Source: Streptomyces sennicomposti
GTDB taxonomy: Bacteria; Actinomycetota; Actinomycetes; Streptomycetales; Streptomycetaceae
Assembly: GCF_019890635.1 (NCBI RefSeq)
Contig: NZ_JAIOAB010000039.1
Coordinates: 1-64,000, forward strand
Direction: 5' to 3'
Length of the DNA stretch: 64,000 bases
Positions 18,836 to 26,304 of the stretch are shown here, piece by piece. The notes below the pieces were generated by a model, which saw only the letters and a program-made list of their open reading frames with translations, did not search any database and was not told where the DNA came from. Position numbers and translations under genes: made by a program. Numbering within the stretch: position 1 is the stretch's first letter; the number at the start of each line of letters is the position of its first letter.

Positions 18836-19807
18836 TCAGCTGTCGTGCAGCGCCGTCCTGAGGGCGTCGACGGCGAGTTTGCGGGCGACGTTGGCGGCGC
18901 GGGTGTCGCGCAGGCTGTCCAGGAGGAGGAAGTCGTGGACCATGCCGGCCACCCGTACCGTCGTGACGTCCACACCCGCCTCGCGCAGCTTGGCCGCGTA
19001 CTGCTCGCCCTCGTCGCGCAGCACGTCGGCCTCGTCCGTGATGACCAGAGTGGTGGGCAGTCCGCGCAGCTGGTCCAGGGAGGCCTGGAGCGGGGAGGCG
19101 TAGACCTCGGTGCGCTGCTCCGGCTCCGCGTACTGGTCCCAGAACCACTTCATGCCGTCGCGGGTGAGGTAGTAGCCCTCGGCGAACTGGAGGTAGGAGG
19201 GGGTGTCGAAGTCGGCGTTGGCCACCGGGTAGAGCAGGACCTGCGCCTTGAGGTCGAGGCCGCCGCGCTCCTTGTTCATCAGCGCGAACACCGCCGACAT
19301 GCAGCCGCCGACGGACTCGCCGGTCACCGCGATCCGCGAGGTGTCCAGACCGTGCTCCGCGCCGTGCTCGGCGACCCACTGGCCGACGGCGTAGTTCTGC
19401 TCCACCTGGGTGGGGTACTTCGCCTCCGGCGCCCGGTCGTAGACGGGGAAGACGCCCGCTGCCCCGGCGCCCACGACAAGTTCGCGGAAGAGGCGGTCGT
19501 GGGTCTTGTCGTCGCCGAAGACCCAGCCGGCGCCGTGGATGTAGAACACCACGGGCAGCGGGCCCTCGGCGCCCTTGGGGCGGATGATGCGGGTGCGCAC
19601 CGTGCCCCACTCGCCGGCGTCCACGTCGACCCACTCCTCGTCGACGTCCGGGCGCGGCACGCTCGCGTCGCTCTGCAGGCCGAGCAGGATGTCGCGGCCC
19701 TGCTCCGGGGGGACCTCGTAGATCCGGGGATGCGGGTCGGTCGCCTCGGCCAGCTCCTTCGCGGCCGGTTCGAGGTACGGGGTGAGCGGCGGCGGAAGCT
19801 CGGTCAT
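18836..19807 (-). CDS. alpha/beta hydrolase of the hormone-sensitive-lipase (Aes) family
   Basis: A 323-residue carboxylesterase. The HSL-family HGAGW oxyanion box is at 91-95, the nucleophile motif GESVGG at 163-168 (Ser165), the acid in DEADVLRDEGEQYA and the histidine in GMVHDFLLLDSL. It probably cleaves short-chain esters, possibly of xenobiotics. The ATG start lies at the edge of a 360-bp intergenic region containing a four-copy 44-bp repeat. Confidence 0.88.
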   Translation of the reverse strand: MTELPPPLTPYLEPAAKELAEATDPHPRIYEVPPEQGRDILLGLQSDASVPRPDVDEEWVDVDAGEWGTVRTRIIRPKGAEGPLPVVFYIHGAGWVFGDDKTHDRLFRELVVGAGAAGVFPVYDRAPEAKYPTQVEQNYAVGQWVAEHGAEHGLDTSRIAVTGESVGGCMSAVFALMNKERGGLDLKAQVLLYPVANADFDTPSYLQFAEGYYLTRDGMKWFWDQYAEPEQRTEVYASPLQASLDQLRGLPTTLVITDEADVLRDEGEQYAAKLREAGVDVTTVRVAGMVHDFLLLDSLRDTRAANVARKLAVDALRTALHDS

Positions 19808-19934
19808 GTTCGCTCCAGGTCGCGAGCACCGAAGTGCCCTGCCGTGCGGCCGTACGGGCCGCTGCCGGTGATGGTCTGCGTGGCCCCCCGGGCGAGAACC
19901 GCCCGGTTCCCATCGTTCGGTGTCCACCCCCGGA

Positions 19935-20110
19935 CCGCAACCTGCCGCCGTTCCGCCCGCACTCCGCCCCTGTCCGGGCCGCAACCTGCCGCCGTCCCGA
20001 CCCCGATCCGCCCCTGTCTCGGCCGCTACCTGCCGCCGTCCCGCCCCCGATCCACCCCTGTCCGGGCCGCAACCCGCCGCCGTCCCGACCCCGATCCGCC
20101 GTAGCCCGGC
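19935..20110. repeat. 44-bp intergenic tandem repeat, four copies
   Basis: Four consecutive units start at 19935, 19979, 20023 and 20067, each beginning CCGC(A/T)ACC(T/C)GCCGCCGT and continuing with CCGATCC and CCCCTGTC blocks. The 44-bp period is not a multiple of three, so it is not a coding repeat. It lies between the esterase start and the toxin-antitoxin promoter and would read through both upstream regions. Confidence 0.85.
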
Positions 20111-20147
20111 CCGCGATCCGCCGATCCGCCGTCGTCCTCCCGATTCC

Positions 20148-20171
20148 GGTAACAGCTGTTACCATCGGCGT
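20148..20171 (+). promoter_or_regulatory. leaderless promoter overlapped by 16-bp palindromic operator (toxin-antitoxin)
   Basis: GGTAACAGCTGTTACC (20148-20163) is a perfect palindrome. It overlaps a -10-like TACCAT (20160-20165) that ends 6 nt before the antitoxin ATG. No ribosome site exists, so a leaderless transcript is likely. An operator sitting on the -10 fits autorepression by the antitoxin, as is usual for toxin-antitoxin operons. Confidence 0.65.
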
Positions 20172-20411
20172 ATGGCCAAGACACAGCTGGGTGCGCGCGT
20201 CGACGACGAGATCGCGGAACTGGCCCGGGCGCGGGCCAAGGACCGCGGCCTGAGCCTCGGCGACTACATCGCCTCCCTGGTGCGCGACGACGCCGACGGG
20301 ATGCGGCAGCGCGGCCTGGACGCCGCACAGCGCTTCCTCGCCGAGCACCAGGACCTCTTCGACGAGGCCGAGGACGCCGACCGCCGCTCGCCGGGAGCGC
20401 ACGCCGCCTGA
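20172..20411 (+). CDS. antitoxin of a Fic/Doc-like pair
   Basis: A 79-residue acidic protein: MAKTQLGARVDDEIAELARARAKDRGLSLGDYIASLVRDDADG. The first half looks like a ribbon-helix-helix DNA-binding domain (one strand, then two helices). The second half is acidic and likely wraps the toxin. Its TGA overlaps the toxin ATG (TGATG), so the pair is coupled. It probably binds the palindrome covering its own promoter. Confidence 0.72.
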   Translation: MAKTQLGARVDDEIAELARARAKDRGLSLGDYIASLVRDDADGMRQRGLDAAQRFLAEHQDLFDEAEDADRRSPGAHAA

Positions 20412-20788
20412 TGGACCTGCACATCGACGTCCCCTGGATCCTCCAGGTCGCCGAACTCGCCGGCGCCGGCGACCCCGCCCCCGACGACTACGGGGTGCCC
20501 GTCGCCGCCGTCGCCTGCCACCGGGCCGAACTGCTCGAACAGCCCGTCTACGACGGCCCGTTCGCCCGCGCCGCCGCCTTGGTGCACATCCTCGGCCGCT
20601 GCCGCTGGCTGGAGCGTTCCAACATGGCCGTCGCCGCGGCCACCGGCGTGATGTACCTGGAGGCCTCCGGCGTCCCGGTCAAACCCACCCGCGAGGACGC
20701 CGTCGCCCTGCGCGACCTGCTGCGCGACCCCGCCTGCACCGCCGCCCGGATCGCGGCCCTCCTGCGCACCTGGCCGCACGCCGCCTGA
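20411..20788 (+). CDS. Fic/Doc-family toxin component
   Basis: A 125-residue protein of the streptomycete Fic/Doc-like toxin group, with segments GVPVAAVACHRAELLEQPVYDG, AAALVHILGRCRWLERSNMAVAAATGVMYL and PTREDAVALRDLLRD. The canonical Fic active-site loop HPFxxGNxR is replaced by a region around VHILGRCRWLERSN, so AMP- or phosphotransfer activity of the classic kind is doubtful. The antitoxin upstream supports a toxin-antitoxin role. Family assignment is from remembered homologues. Confidence 0.68.
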   Translation: MDLHIDVPWILQVAELAGAGDPAPDDYGVPVAAVACHRAELLEQPVYDGPFARAAALVHILGRCRWLERSNMAVAAATGVMYLEASGVPVKPTREDAVALRDLLRDPACTAARIAALLRTWPHAA

Positions 20789-20921
20789 GGCCCGTCGCCG
20801 TCGCCTCATGTCCGTCGCCTGCGACCTGTCACCTGATGCCTGAGGTCCGTTGCCTGAGGTCCGTTGCCTGACGCCTGAGGCCTGACGCCGGGGCGGGAGT
20901 CGCGGCGGAAAGCGACCAGAT

Positions 20922-20952
20922 AGTAGCCATGGCTACTGTAGCCATGTACGGT
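20922..20952 (+). promoter_or_regulatory. marR operator and probable leaderless promoter
   Basis: AGTAGCCATGGCTACT (20922-20937) is a perfect 16-bp palindrome. The half-site GTAGCCATG recurs directly at 20938-20946. TACGGT (20947-20952) ends 7 nt before the marR ATG, with no ribosome site, suggesting a leaderless start under autorepression. The preceding 100 bp contain short CCTGAGGTCCGTTG-like direct repeats. Confidence 0.6.
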
Positions 20953-20959
20953 ATTTCTT

Positions 20960-21457
20960 ATGAACAAGGGTTCACCGGGCCCCACGCCCGGCTTCCTGGT
21001 GTGGCGGCTCGCCAACAAGTGGCGGGTCGCGGTCGACCGCGCGGTCGCCCCGCTCGGCCTCACCCACGCGCAGTACTCGCTGGTCGCGTCGCTGTACGGC
21101 ATGCAGCGCGCCGGCGAGCGGCCCAGCCAGCGCCGGCTCGCCGACCACACCGGCCTGGAGGCCCTGTACGTCTCCAAGCTGGCGCGCGCCCTGGAGTCGG
21201 CCGGACTGGTCGAACGCGCCCGCGACCCCCGCGACCCGCGCGCCGTGCAGCTCGCCCTCACCGAACGGGGCCGGACCGTCACCCGGCAGGCCATCGAGGT
21301 GGTCCAGGGGCTGCTGGAGCAGTTGCTGGAACCGCTCGGCGGCCTCGACGCCCCGCGGACGCGCGCGTTCACCGACGAACTGACGACCCTGCTCGACGCA
21401 CCTCTGGCTCCACCCGTACCGCACGACGAGAGCACGAAGGGGACGACACCGCCATGA
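20960..21457 (+). CDS. MarR-family transcriptional regulator
   Basis: A 165-residue MarR dimer-type winged helix. RLANKWRVAVDRAVAPLGLTHAQYSLVASLY leads into the recognition helix QRRLADHTGLEALYVSKLARALESAGLVERARDPRDPRAVQLALTERG, the textbook MarR core with DPRDPR wing. Operator-like palindromes lie immediately upstream. The stop overlaps the next gene by ATGA. Confidence 0.9.
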   Translation: MNKGSPGPTPGFLVWRLANKWRVAVDRAVAPLGLTHAQYSLVASLYGMQRAGERPSQRRLADHTGLEALYVSKLARALESAGLVERARDPRDPRAVQLALTERGRTVTRQAIEVVQGLLEQLLEPLGGLDAPRTRAFTDELTTLLDAPLAPPVPHDESTKGTTPP

Positions 21458-21957
21458 CCACCACACGACCCACCGGCACCGCACCGGAAGCCGCCGCCTC
21501 CCGCGCCGTCGCCGCACCTCCCGCCGACGCCCGCGCCCTGGGGCTCGCCCACTACGCCGCCCGCGGCGTCCTGGAGCACTTCCTGGCCCGGCACGGCCTC
21601 ACCTTCCCGCAGCAGATCGCCCTGCGCACCGCCGTCACCGCTGAGACCCCGCGGACGCGGGACGCGCTCGTGACCGAGGTGCGGGGCGTCCTCAAGGCCG
21701 ACCCGGCCGCCCTCCAAGCCACCCTGGACGAGCTGGTGGCCGGCGGCCTGCTCGCCGTGGCCGGCGCACACCTGCGGCCCACCGAAGCGGGGCGCGCGGC
21801 GCTCGCCGCCGTCGCCGCGGAGACCGCCCCCGTCAGCGCGCGCATCTGGGGCGGGATACCCGCCGAGGACCTGGCCGCCGCCGGCCGCGTCCTCGCCCTG
21901 GTCACCGAACGCGCCGACGCGGAACTGGCGCGGCTGACCGCCGGGGCGCCCGCCTGA
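21454..21957 (+). CDS. winged-helix protein coupled to marR
   Basis: A 167-residue protein with a disordered 25-residue N-terminus, then ARGVLEHFLARHGLTFPQQIALRTAVT and a possible wHTH (TRDALVTEVRGVLKADPAALQATLDELVAGGLLAVAGAHLRPTEAG). This looks like a second, divergent MarR-type domain lacking the strongly basic wing. It is translationally coupled to the upstream MarR. It could be a heterodimer partner or ligand-sensing subunit, or a decayed duplicate. Confidence 0.65.
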   Translation: MTTTRPTGTAPEAAASRAVAAPPADARALGLAHYAARGVLEHFLARHGLTFPQQIALRTAVTAETPRTRDALVTEVRGVLKADPAALQATLDELVAGGLLAVAGAHLRPTEAGRAALAAVAAETAPVSARIWGGIPAEDLAAAGRVLALVTERADAELARLTAGAPA

Positions 21958-22056
21958 CCGTACCGCCGGGCGGGCCGGTCCGGCCGCCCGGTGTGCGTGG
22001 TGGGGCGCGGGACGAAGGACGGAGGGCGCAACGGCGGCCGAGAGCGGGGGAGTTGG

Positions 22057-22092
22057 CACCGGTTGCGCCGGTGATCTTCCGCTGCGTAGGGT
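22057..22092 (+). promoter_or_regulatory. leaderless promoter with inverted repeat over the -35
   Basis: TTGCGC (22063-22068), 18-bp spacer, TAGGGT (22087-22092), then 7 nt to the ATG at 22100. CACCGG and CCGGTG (22057-22062, 22068-22073) form an inverted repeat around the -35. No ribosome site. Confidence 0.45.
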
Positions 22093-22099
22093 CCCGTGG

Positions 22100-22975
22100 A
22101 TGAGCGGACAGACGCAGCCGACGTTCGTGCTGGTGCACGGAGCGTTCTCGAACTCCTTCGCCTTCGCACCGCTGCAGGCCGAACTCGGCCTCCTCGGGCG
22201 CCGATCCGTCGCCGTGGACCTGCCCGGCCACGGCTTCCGGGCGACCTTCCCGCGCGCCTACCAGGCCCCGCAGGACCCCGAAGGCCTCGCCGCGGCGCCG
22301 GGCTCCATCGAAGGCGTGACCCTGGCCGACAACGTCACGCACCTGATCGGCGTCCTGGAGCGGGCCAGGCGGAACGGGCCGGTGATCCTCGTCTCGCACA
22401 GCCGCGGCGGCGTCACGGCCACGGCCGCGGCCAACGCGCGGCCCGACCTGATCGACCGCCTCGTCTACGTCTCGGCCTGGTGCCCGGTCGAGCTGGACAC
22501 CGCCGCCTACTACGCCGAGCCGGAGATGGCCACGGTCGACGCCGGCTCACTGGCCCTGGCGCTGGCCGGGAACCCGGCCGAACTCGGCCTGCTGCGGGTC
22601 AACTTCCGCACCGCCGACCCGGCCGCGCTCGCCGCGTTCAAGGCGGCGTTCCTCGCCGACGGCACCGACGACGAGTTCCTGGCCTTCCTCAACACCTTCC
22701 AGCCCGACGAGAATCTCGACGCGGGCACCTCCGACGACCGTGCGCAGGCGGACACCTGGGGCCGCATCCCGAGGAGCTACGTACGCCTGGCCGACGACGC
22801 CAGCCTCCCACTGGCCCTGCAGGACCGGCTGATCCGCGAGGGCGACGCGCTGACGCCGGACAACCCCTACGACGTCCACACCCTCCGGAGCAGCCATCTG
22901 AAATGGCTGGTCGACCCGGCCCCGGCGGCCCGCGTCCTGTCGGCCGTCGCGGACCTGACGGTCACGCCCGCCTGA
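22100..22975 (+). CDS. alpha/beta hydrolase (salicylate-esterase/SABP2-like)
   Basis: A 291-residue hydrolase of the esterase group related to plant methyl-salicylate and hydroxynitrile lyase enzymes. FVLVHGAFSNSFAF gives the oxyanion region. SHSRGG (Ser101) is a nucleophile elbow in which the usual first glycine is serine. VYVSAWCPVE and the C-terminal LRSSHLKWLVDPA with the catalytic histidine fit the family. It is probably made from a leaderless transcript. It stands alone; substrate unknown. Confidence 0.82.
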   Translation: MSGQTQPTFVLVHGAFSNSFAFAPLQAELGLLGRRSVAVDLPGHGFRATFPRAYQAPQDPEGLAAAPGSIEGVTLADNVTHLIGVLERARRNGPVILVSHSRGGVTATAAANARPDLIDRLVYVSAWCPVELDTAAYYAEPEMATVDAGSLALALAGNPAELGLLRVNFRTADPAALAAFKAAFLADGTDDEFLAFLNTFQPDENLDAGTSDDRAQADTWGRIPRSYVRLADDASLPLALQDRLIREGDALTPDNPYDVHTLRSSHLKWLVDPAPAARVLSAVADLTVTPA

Positions 22976-23075
22976 CGGCCGAGCCCGTCCGACGGCACCC
23001 CGCCCCGCGCACCTGACCCCTCATGTCTCCCCGACGGCGGGCCGCCGCCCCGGGACCTGGGGCGGCGGCCCGCCG

Positions 23076-23300
23076 TCACCGCCGCGAGCCGCCGGCGTCC
23101 TGGAGGTGCTGCGGGGAGTGGTTGCCGCCGCGGGCGCGCAGCGGCACCTCCGTCTCGGTGAGCACACGGTGGACGAAGCCGTACGACCGTCCGTGCTCCT
23201 CCGCGATGGCCCGTATGGACATGCCCTGTTCGTACTGCTTCCTCATCTCCCGCGCCAGTTCCGCACGGGCCGTACCGGTGATCTGCTTGCCCTTCTCCAC
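23076..23300 (-). CDS. small helix-turn-helix DNA-binding protein
   Basis: A 74-residue basic protein: VEKGKQITGTARAELAREMRKQYEQGMSIRAIAEEHGRSYGFVHRVLTE. The SIRAIAEEHGRSYGFVHRVL segment (28-47) is a classical helix-turn-helix of the small one-domain proteins widespread in Streptomyces. The GTG start has AAAGGA 8 nt upstream. It has no sensor domain. It is divergent from the hdeD-like gene and may regulate the stress genes to the right. Confidence 0.75.
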   Translation of the reverse strand: MEKGKQITGTARAELAREMRKQYEQGMSIRAIAEEHGRSYGFVHRVLTETEVPLRARGGNHSPQHLQDAGGSRR

Positions 23301-23596
23301 GACTCGGTCCTTTCGGTGATCGTCGTCCGGGTGTGCCCGTCGTCTACCCCGAACGGAGCACCCGTCACCGCCCCGGACGCCTTCGGCGCGGCACGGGGTC
23401 AGGACCCTCGGCCCCCGTCCGGGCCCGTTCGGCCCTCCTCGGCGCGGGAGCGGCCGTAGCACCGTGGGAGCACCAGGACCGGCATCCGTCGCCCGGCGCT
23501 TCCGCCGCGGGGCTCCCCGGGCGGGACACCGCCATCTGGGTGACGATGAAGATGTCCTGAACCTGCTGTGTCGCGCCATGAAAGAGGTGGACGGAC

Positions 23597-24304
23597 ATGA
23601 CACTCCCCTCCGACTCCCCGGACCACAGCCCCCCGCACGAGACCCCGCACCGGAGTTCCACCCAGGCACCGCCCCAGGGCGCCGACCCCGCCGGGGAGAC
23701 CCTGGGGTCGCTGGCGAACCTCGGCTGGCAGGCACTGTTCACCATCGGCCTCGCGTCGATCGCCCTGGGCGTGATCGTCCTGATCTGGCCGGGCGAGACG
23801 CTGCGCGTCGTCGGTGTGCTCTTCGGTGTCTTCCTGCTGGTCACCGGCGTCTTCCAGCTGGCCTCCGCGTTCGGCGCGCATGTGCCCGGACACCTGAGGG
23901 CACTGCACTTCATCACGGGCGCGCTCTGCGTCCTGCTCGGACTCATCTGCTTCCGCGACACACTCGAGTCGATTCTGCTGCTCGCCCTGTGGCTCGGCTT
24001 CGGCTGGCTGCTGCGCGGCATCATGATGACGGCCGCCGCGGGTTCGTCGCCCGGCATGCCGGCGCGTGGCTGGCAGCTGTTCCTGGGCATCCTGACGCTG
24101 CTGGCCGGCATCGTGCTGATCGTCTCGCCGTTCGGCTCGATCGCCGCGCTTACGCTGGTCACCGGCATCATGGCCATCGTCCTCGGGGTGACCGAGGTGG
24201 TGCACGCCATCCAGCTGCGGATCGCGGCCGGCCGGCTCACCCGGGGCAGCGCCGGCAAGCAGCGGCGGGCCCTGTTCCACGCACACCCCCACCCGCAGCA
24301 CTGA
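23597..24304 (+). CDS. HdeD-like membrane protein (DUF308)
   Basis: A 235-residue integral membrane protein. A proline-rich cytoplasmic N-terminus (about 40 residues) precedes six hydrophobic segments in three pairs (for example FTIGLASIALGVIVLIW, VVGVLFGVFLLVTGVFQL, FITGALCVLLGLICF), the repeat pattern of DUF308/HdeD acid-resistance proteins. The C-terminus is basic and His-rich. It sits beside CBS-BON and universal stress genes, so a general or low-oxygen stress role is likely. The 296-bp upstream gap shared with the small HTH gene shows no other gene. Confidence 0.82.
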   Translation: MTLPSDSPDHSPPHETPHRSSTQAPPQGADPAGETLGSLANLGWQALFTIGLASIALGVIVLIWPGETLRVVGVLFGVFLLVTGVFQLASAFGAHVPGHLRALHFITGALCVLLGLICFRDTLESILLLALWLGFGWLLRGIMMTAAAGSSPGMPARGWQLFLGILTLLAGIVLIVSPFGSIAALTLVTGIMAIVLGVTEVVHAIQLRIAAGRLTRGSAGKQRRALFHAHPHPQH

Positions 24305-24401
24305 CCCCCGCGCCCGGTGCCCCGCGCCACGCCCCCGGACCGGAGCGGGGCGGCGGGGACACCGGGTGCCTCTCGCTGCCCGAGGCCATGAGGACGACGC
24401 C

Positions 24402-25121
24402 ATGCAGGGTTCCCAGTACACCGTGAGCGACGTGATGACCGGCACCGTCGTCGCCCTGGCCGGCGGCGCGGAGTTCAAGGAGATCGTGCGCACCATGCGG
24501 CAGTGGGGCGTCAGCGCGATGCCCGTGCTGGACGAACAGGGCCGGGTGATCGGCGTCGTCTCCGAGGCCGATCTGCTGCACAAGGAGGAGTTCCGCGACA
24601 CCGACGCGCGGCCGTCCGGGCCGGGCCGCTCCGCCGGTGCGGTCAAGGCGCGGGCGGCGACCGCCCGGGAACTGGCGACCGTGCCCGCGGTCACCGTGCC
24701 CGCCGACGCCACCTTGGCCCGGGCCGCCCGGCTCATGGCCCGGCACGGGGTGAAACGGCTGCCGGTGGTGGACCAGGAGGGGAGGCTCAAGGGCATCGTG
24801 AGCCGCTCCGACCTGCTGAAAGTGTTCCTCCGCCCGGACGAGGACATCGCCGAGGAGGTCCGGCGGCAGATCGTCGCGGGCCGGTTCCCGGTGCCGTTCG
24901 ACGCGGTGGACGTGGAGGTGCGCGAAGGGGTGGTCACTCTCACCGGCCATGTCGCCGACACCTCGCTGGTGCCGCTCGCCGTCCGGCTGGTCTCCTCGGT
25001 GGAGGGCGTCGTGGACGTACGCTCGGCGATCGGCGGCCCGCGCCGCCGCCCCGTCCTCGAACCGGACCTCACCGACGCCGGCCGCCCGGCGAAGCCGACG
25101 GGGGCGAACCCCGCGCCTTGA
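24402..25121 (+). CDS. CBS-pair and BON domain protein
   Basis: A 239-residue protein with two CBS motifs (about 9-62, VSDVMTGTVVAL...GVVSEADLLHKEEF; and 88-143, PAVTVPADATL...IVSRSDLLKVFLR) followed by a BON domain (about 148-212, GVVTLTGHVADTSLVPLAVRLVSSVEGVVDV). CBS pairs bind adenosyl nucleotides; BON domains bind membranes or partners. I chose the ATG at 24402 (MQGSQYTVSDVM) with GAGG upstream. It is a close paralogue of the convergent gene at 25367. Confidence 0.88.
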   Translation: MQGSQYTVSDVMTGTVVALAGGAEFKEIVRTMRQWGVSAMPVLDEQGRVIGVVSEADLLHKEEFRDTDARPSGPGRSAGAVKARAATARELATVPAVTVPADATLARAARLMARHGVKRLPVVDQEGRLKGIVSRSDLLKVFLRPDEDIAEEVRRQIVAGRFPVPFDAVDVEVREGVVTLTGHVADTSLVPLAVRLVSSVEGVVDVRSAIGGPRRRPVLEPDLTDAGRPAKPTGANPAP

Positions 25122-25198
25122 GCGGGGCTGCCGTGATCTGCTCGGCGGGGCCGCCTCCCGCTCGGATACGTCGAGGGCCGCTTCCCCCTCCGACACGG

Positions 25199-25250
25199 CG
25201 GGGGCCGCTTCCCCCCTCCGATACGTATCGGAGGGGGGAAGCGGCCCCCG
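25199..25250. terminator. 52-bp perfect palindrome between convergent CBS-BON genes
   Basis: A 26-bp-arm palindrome centred on ATACGTAT (25221-25228), able to form a very long loop-free hairpin in either direction, so probably a bidirectional terminator. Its left arm is a second, near-identical copy of a sequence at about 25161-25197 (GGCCGCTTCCCCCTCCGA), so the arm arose by local duplication. Confidence 0.75.
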
Positions 25251-25366
25251 TTCGTTCGCCGAAACCGACCGCTCCCGGTCAGCCCCTCACCGCGAGGCCA
25301 GGCGCCCTCGGGCCCCGCTCAGCGAGGCTCGGCCGGACGGGACCGGGACCCGAGCCGCGGCTCGCC

Positions 25367-26077
25367 TCACCGCTGTTCCGCCGGCGCCGGATCGCGCTGC
25401 TCCGTACCGCCCGGCCCCCGTACCGGCGTCGCCGCCCCGCCCACCAGGTCGCACTCGACGTCCACGACGCCCTCCACGGCGCGGACCAGACGGGCGGCCA
25501 CGGGCACCAGGGAGGTGTCCCGGATGCGCCCGGTGAGGGTGACCGTCCCGTCGGAGACCTCCACGCGGACCGGCTCGGCCGGCGCCGGGAAGAGGCGCGA
25601 GACGATCTCCCGCCGCACCTCGTCGGCGATCTCGTCGTCCGGACGCAGGAACACCTTCAGCAGATCGCCCCGGCTCACCACGCCTTCGAGCAGCCCCTCG
25701 GCGTTGACCACGGGCAGCCGCTTGACCCTGCGCTGCGCCATGATGCGGGCCGCCTCGGCGAGCGTGGCGTCCGGGTGGACGGTGACGGCCGGGCTGCTCA
25801 TCAGCTCCCCGGCGGTCAGCGCGCCCGCCTTGGCCAGGTCGGACAGCCGGCGCAGCTGGGTGAACCGGTCCGGGTCGCTGTCGCGGAACTCCTCCTTCGG
25901 CAGCAGATCGGCCTCCGAGACGACCCCGATCACCCGGCCCTCGCCCTCCAGGACGGGCAGCGCGCTGACCTTCCACTGCCCCATGAGCCCGACGATGTCC
26001 TTGAACGGGGCGTCCCGCCCCACGGCCACGACGGTGTGCGTCATGACGTCGCTGACGGTGCTGAGGGTGGAGGTCAT
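25367..26077 (-). CDS. CBS-pair and BON domain protein (paralogue)
   Basis: A 236-residue protein with the same order as its neighbour: CBS1 (STVSDVMTHTVVAV...GVVSEADLLPKEEF), CBS2 (SPAVTVHPDATL...VVSRGDLLKVFLRPDDEI) and BON (GTVTLTGRIRDTSLVPVAARLVRAVEGVVDV). The ATG is preceded by GGAAGGAA. It is convergent with the first paralogue and divergent from the universal stress gene. The divergent region has two copies of an inverted repeat, so the two flanking genes are probably co-regulated. Confidence 0.88.
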   Translation of the reverse strand: MTSTLSTVSDVMTHTVVAVGRDAPFKDIVGLMGQWKVSALPVLEGEGRVIGVVSEADLLPKEEFRDSDPDRFTQLRRLSDLAKAGALTAGELMSSPAVTVHPDATLAEAARIMAQRRVKRLPVVNAEGLLEGVVSRGDLLKVFLRPDDEIADEVRREIVSRLFPAPAEPVRVEVSDGTVTLTGRIRDTSLVPVAARLVRAVEGVVDVECDLVGGAATPVRGPGGTEQRDPAPAEQR

Positions 26078-26163
26078 GGCGATGGTTCCTTCCGGTGCGC
26101 GCGGTGGTCCGACGGTCCTCCGCCGTACTTCCAGCCTGAGCTTGTCCGGCCGCGCCGACAGGG

Positions 26164-26209
26164 GGCCGAACGTCCTGAGGACGGGCGGCCGAACGTCCTG
26201 AGGACGGGC
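26164..26209. promoter_or_regulatory. tandem 23-bp repeat carrying two identical palindromic sites
   Basis: Two adjacent copies of GGCCGAACGTCCTGAGGAC plus GGGC (26164-26186, 26187-26209). Each contains CGTCCTGAGGACG (26171-26183 and 26194-26206), a 13-bp palindrome. A partial third GGCCGAAC follows. The location between divergent stress genes suits paired binding sites for a response regulator; DevR/OsdR-like control is a possibility by gene content only. Confidence 0.6.
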
Positions 26210-26304
26210 CGAACCGCCCTCGCGCCCCGCCCCGCCCGGTGCGACGGTGGCAGGAGAACGACCTGCCGCACGGCGCGGCAGCCGGGTGAAAGGCGGTGGT
26301 CGCA

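Noticed and set aside
25199..25250. Palindrome as an origin or insertion-element terminus
   Set aside because: No transposase, target duplication or DnaA-box cluster; its place between convergent stops fits a terminator.
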